From assembly GCA_017391185.1 (NCBI GenBank), contig JAFOZN010000157.1, positions 1 through 15,788 on the forward strand: a DNA stretch of 15,788 bases. The letters run 5' to 3'. This document shows positions 14,008 to 15,788 of this stretch, in pieces. This DNA is from Alistipes sp. (GTDB lineage Bacteria; Bacteroidota; Bacteroidia; Bacteroidales; Rikenellaceae). The notes under the pieces were generated by a model. That model did not search any database, was not told where the DNA came from, and saw only the letters and a program-made list of their open reading frames with translations. The position numbers and the translations under genes are program-made. Position 1 is the first letter of the stretch; each line of letters begins with the position of its first letter.

Positions 14008-15788
14008 ATGAAACCATTCTGCTCATATTTGCTCTCACTTGGCTTGATTACCATCTTAACTTTGGGCTTTGGATGTTCCTCGAAAGAGGAATTTATACCC
14101 GAATTAAGCGTATCACTCGAAAATATAGATACCCCGACAACAAGAGTGGTTACCTTTGGAAACGAAGGAGGCAATATCTCTATGCAAATAAAAGCCAACG
14201 CGCAATGGGAAATCCACTGTCCCAATAATTGGATAAACCTCTCGCACAACAAAGGTACAGGTAATCAGAGTGTCACCATCTCGGTTGCTCATGCCAAGGA
14301 GTCGCGTAGTGCTGTGCTAAAGATTAGCCTTGTGGAGTATAAGCAAGAGAGTGTTTCGATAGATATAATCCAGCATTACACTCCCGATGAGCCAAAGGAT
14401 GATGATCCCGACAACAACGAGGGTAATCCATCCGACAAACCATCCAACCCCGACCAAGGTGACGATGGATCAGGAGGCGACAATCCTAACGAGAACCCCT
14501 CCGACAAGGAGGAGCCAACCGATCCTGAGTCGGGAGATGATCCCAACAAGCCCAACGATGATGGTGGGGATAATCAAGGCGGAGAGAATGGTGATGGTGA
14601 TGGTGATGGAAATGGCAACGAAGGAGACGGGAATGAGGGAGATGGTCAAGGCGGTGAAGGTGGCGAAGGCATCGATCCCGATGAACCAAAAGATAATCCA
14701 GAGGATCAAGAACCCCAAGAGCCTACAAAAGAGCCTCAGCCAATCAGCATTGCCGATCTACGCTCTTTAATGGATGAAGATATGCAGAGCATCACGATTG
14801 ATGACGAGTACGACAGGGTGTTGACCGCCATTGTTATGAATGATTGCAACGCTAACAACTTCTACAATAACCACCTATACCTCTCGGAAGAAGGAGCAAC
14901 CTCTGCCGAAAATGGCATCACGCTCAGCGGCAAACTCGTTTCTCCCCAAAATCTCGGTGTGAATATGGGAGACAAAGTCCAAATCACGCTTAAAGCCCAA
15001 AATGCAGTAGCTATAAAATACAACGGGCGATATGAGGTTACGGGTGAAGCTGGATCGGAGTGGATGGAGATGGAAATTCTCGATTCGGGGAATGAGATTA
15101 CCCCGATAGAGATTATGCCCGAAGACTTATTATCTTACCAAGCCATGACTGTCACGCTGAAAGATGTAGAGCCTACATCTTCGGGGCGTTGGCATAGTAC
15201 GGATAATGAGGGATATACTGAGTTTATATCAAGTGATGGCACACCTTTTAAGGTTTACGTATATACCCAAGCCCTATTTTCTGCCAACGAATATCATGCG
15301 ACCAAAGGAGATATTACAGGAATTGTGACTGTAGAAAACAACGAGGCAATACTTTGCCCTCGCAACTTAGCAGACGTATACGATTTCAATGGCGCACCAG
15401 CAGATGACTCGGAGAATAGTGGGAACAATGAAAATCCTGAGAACGGAGACGATAATGGAGACTCAGAGAACGGCGAAGACAATGGAGACTCAGAGACCGG
15501 AGAAGACAATGGAGACTCAGAGAATGGAGAAGACAATGGAGACTCAGAGAACGGCGAAGACAATGGAGATCCAGAGAACGGAGACTACAATGGAGACTCA
15601 GAGAACGGAGAAGACAATGGAGACTCAGAGAACGGAGACGACAATAATGATTCTGACCAAAACCAAGAAGATAATAACAACCCCGATCAAGGCGAGGATA
15701 AACCCTCAGACAAGGAAGACAACCCAGAAGATAACAACGGAACAGAGGGTGATGTAGATGATTCAGAGGGTAATGAAAATGATAATCC
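14008..15788 (+). CDS. Surface lipoprotein with BACON and DUF5689-like domains and acidic repeats (3' end outside window)
   Basis: One open frame runs from the ATG at 14008 to the window edge without a stop: 593 codons, incomplete. Residues 1-22 are a lipoprotein signal peptide with lipobox LGFGC (lipidated C23). CSSKEEF follows; its K-E-E resembles the Bacteroidetes lipoprotein surface-export signal. Residues about 29-122 look like a BACON domain (GGNISMQIKANAQWEI, NWINLS, closing in IDIIQ). Residues 126-245 are a linker of Asp, Asn, Gly, Glu, Pro and Lys. Residues about 246-460 resemble DUF5689 (ISIADLRSLM, DRVLTAIVMND, NLYLS-type NHLYLSEEG, GDKVQITL, GDITGIV, LCPRNLADVYDF). From 462 a second acidic linker contains eight 9-residue repeats (478-549) and continues to the edge. 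A further C-terminal domain is likely beyond the window. The function is unknown; carbohydrate or host-glycan binding is plausible from BACON but not shown. Confidence 0.85.
   Translation, partial: MKPFCSYLLSLGLITILTLGFGCSSKEEFIPELSVSLENIDTPTTRVVTFGNEGGNISMQIKANAQWEIHCPNNWINLSHNKGTGNQSVTISVAHAKESRSAVLKISLVEYKQESVSIDIIQHYTPDEPKDDDPDNNEGNPSDKPSNPDQGDDGSGGDNPNENPSDKEEPTDPESGDDPNKPNDDGGDNQGGENGDGDGDGNGNEGDGNEGDGQGGEGGEGIDPDEPKDNPEDQEPQEPTKEPQPISIADLRSLMDEDMQSITIDDEYDRVLTAIVMNDCNANNFYNNHLYLSEEGATSAENGITLSGKLVSPQNLGVNMGDKVQITLKAQNAVAIKYNGRYEVTGEAGSEWMEMEILDSGNEITPIEIMPEDLLSYQAMTVTLKDVEPTSSGRWHSTDNEGYTEFISSDGTPFKVYVYTQALFSANEYHATKGDITGIVTVENNEAILCPRNLADVYDFNGAPADDSENSGNNENPENGDDNGDSENGEDNGDSETGEDNGDSENGEDNGDSENGEDNGDPENGDYNGDSENGEDNGDSENGDDNNDSDQNQEDNNNPDQGEDKPSDKEDNPEDNNGTEGDVDDSEGNENDN
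15439..15654 (+). repeat. Eight tandem 27-base units inside the lipoprotein gene
   Basis: The unit is nine codons with consensus protein ENGEDNGDS, repeated eight times without gaps, starting at 15439, 15466, 15493, 15520, 15547, 15574, 15601 and 15628. Variants are E-to-D at position 4 (units 1, 6, 8), N-to-T at position 2 (unit 3), D-to-Y at position 5 (unit 6), G-to-N at position 7 (unit 8) and S-to-P at position 9 (unit 5). Because the period is a multiple of three, gain or loss of units keeps the frame. Confidence 0.93.

Noticed and set aside
14486..14689. Minus-strand ORF with a His-rich run, suggestive of a metal-binding peptide.
   Set aside because: The histidines come from the complement of GATGGT repeats in the acidic linker of the lipoprotein gene.
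14387..14770. Plus-strand Met/Thr-rich ORF and a similar one at 15389-15757.
   Set aside because: Both are shifted frames of the lipoprotein gene, whose own frame has the lipobox, domains and uninterrupted reading.
15294..15563. Minus-strand ORF encoding Ser/Pro/Phe-rich repeats.
   Set aside because: It is the complement of the 27-base acidic repeat; stop codons are rare there for that reason, and it has no start signal.
15439..15654. Regular repeats that might be a CRISPR array.
   Set aside because: The units are directly adjacent without spacers, are 27 bases in frame with a coding sequence, and no cas gene is nearby.

Overview
The window looks like a chromosomal segment from the order Bacteroidales. 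The evidence is promoter -7 boxes of the Bacteroidetes type (TAnnTTTG), starts that mostly lack a Shine-Dalgarno sequence, a DUF4199 / family 2 glycosyltransferase / DUF4293 cluster, a secreted GH92 glycosidase, a BACON-domain lipoprotein, and a RecQ with the C-terminal extension seen in this phylum. The moderate GC content and the forms of AroA and AroC suggest a Rikenellaceae-like gut lineage, but this placement is tentative. There is no integrase, insertion sequence, tRNA, CRISPR array or phage gene; most of the window is ordinary housekeeping chromosome.

Layout. (1) Positions 2-856 hold the 3' part of asnA, converging on recQ (minus strand, 917-3109); the two share a perfect hairpin that can terminate from both sides. 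(2) recQ and lptB are divergent, with two -7 boxes in a 59-base gap. (3) lptB, aroA, aroC, prmC, recX and a secreted M23 metallopeptidase (3223-9370) form a tight plus-strand run with spacings from 28 bases down to 22-base overlaps, probably one transcript mixing LPS transport, chorismate synthesis, release-factor methylation, RecA control and cell-wall hydrolysis. (4) A GH92 alpha-mannosidase (9420-11705) follows after 49 bases and ends at a strong terminator. (5) A three-gene membrane operon (11870-13860) has its own promoter and terminator: DUF4199 protein, polyprenyl-phosphate glycosyltransferase, DUF4293 protein. (6) From 14008 to the window edge, behind its own promoter, one uninterrupted reading frame encodes a predicted surface lipoprotein.

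The lipoprotein is the least ordinary part. It is open at the 3' edge (593 codons visible). Its parts in order are a lipobox, a K-E-E motif resembling a surface-export signal, a BACON domain, a long acidic Asp/Asn/Gly/Glu linker, a DUF5689-like domain, and a second acidic linker built from eight tandem 27-base (9-codon) units. Other points worth a second look are the unusual active-site loop of AroA, a short and divergent AroC, the promoter evidence that moves the recQ start inward, and the conserved-looking membrane operon around the glycosyltransferase. I found no convincing undescribed multi-gene system.
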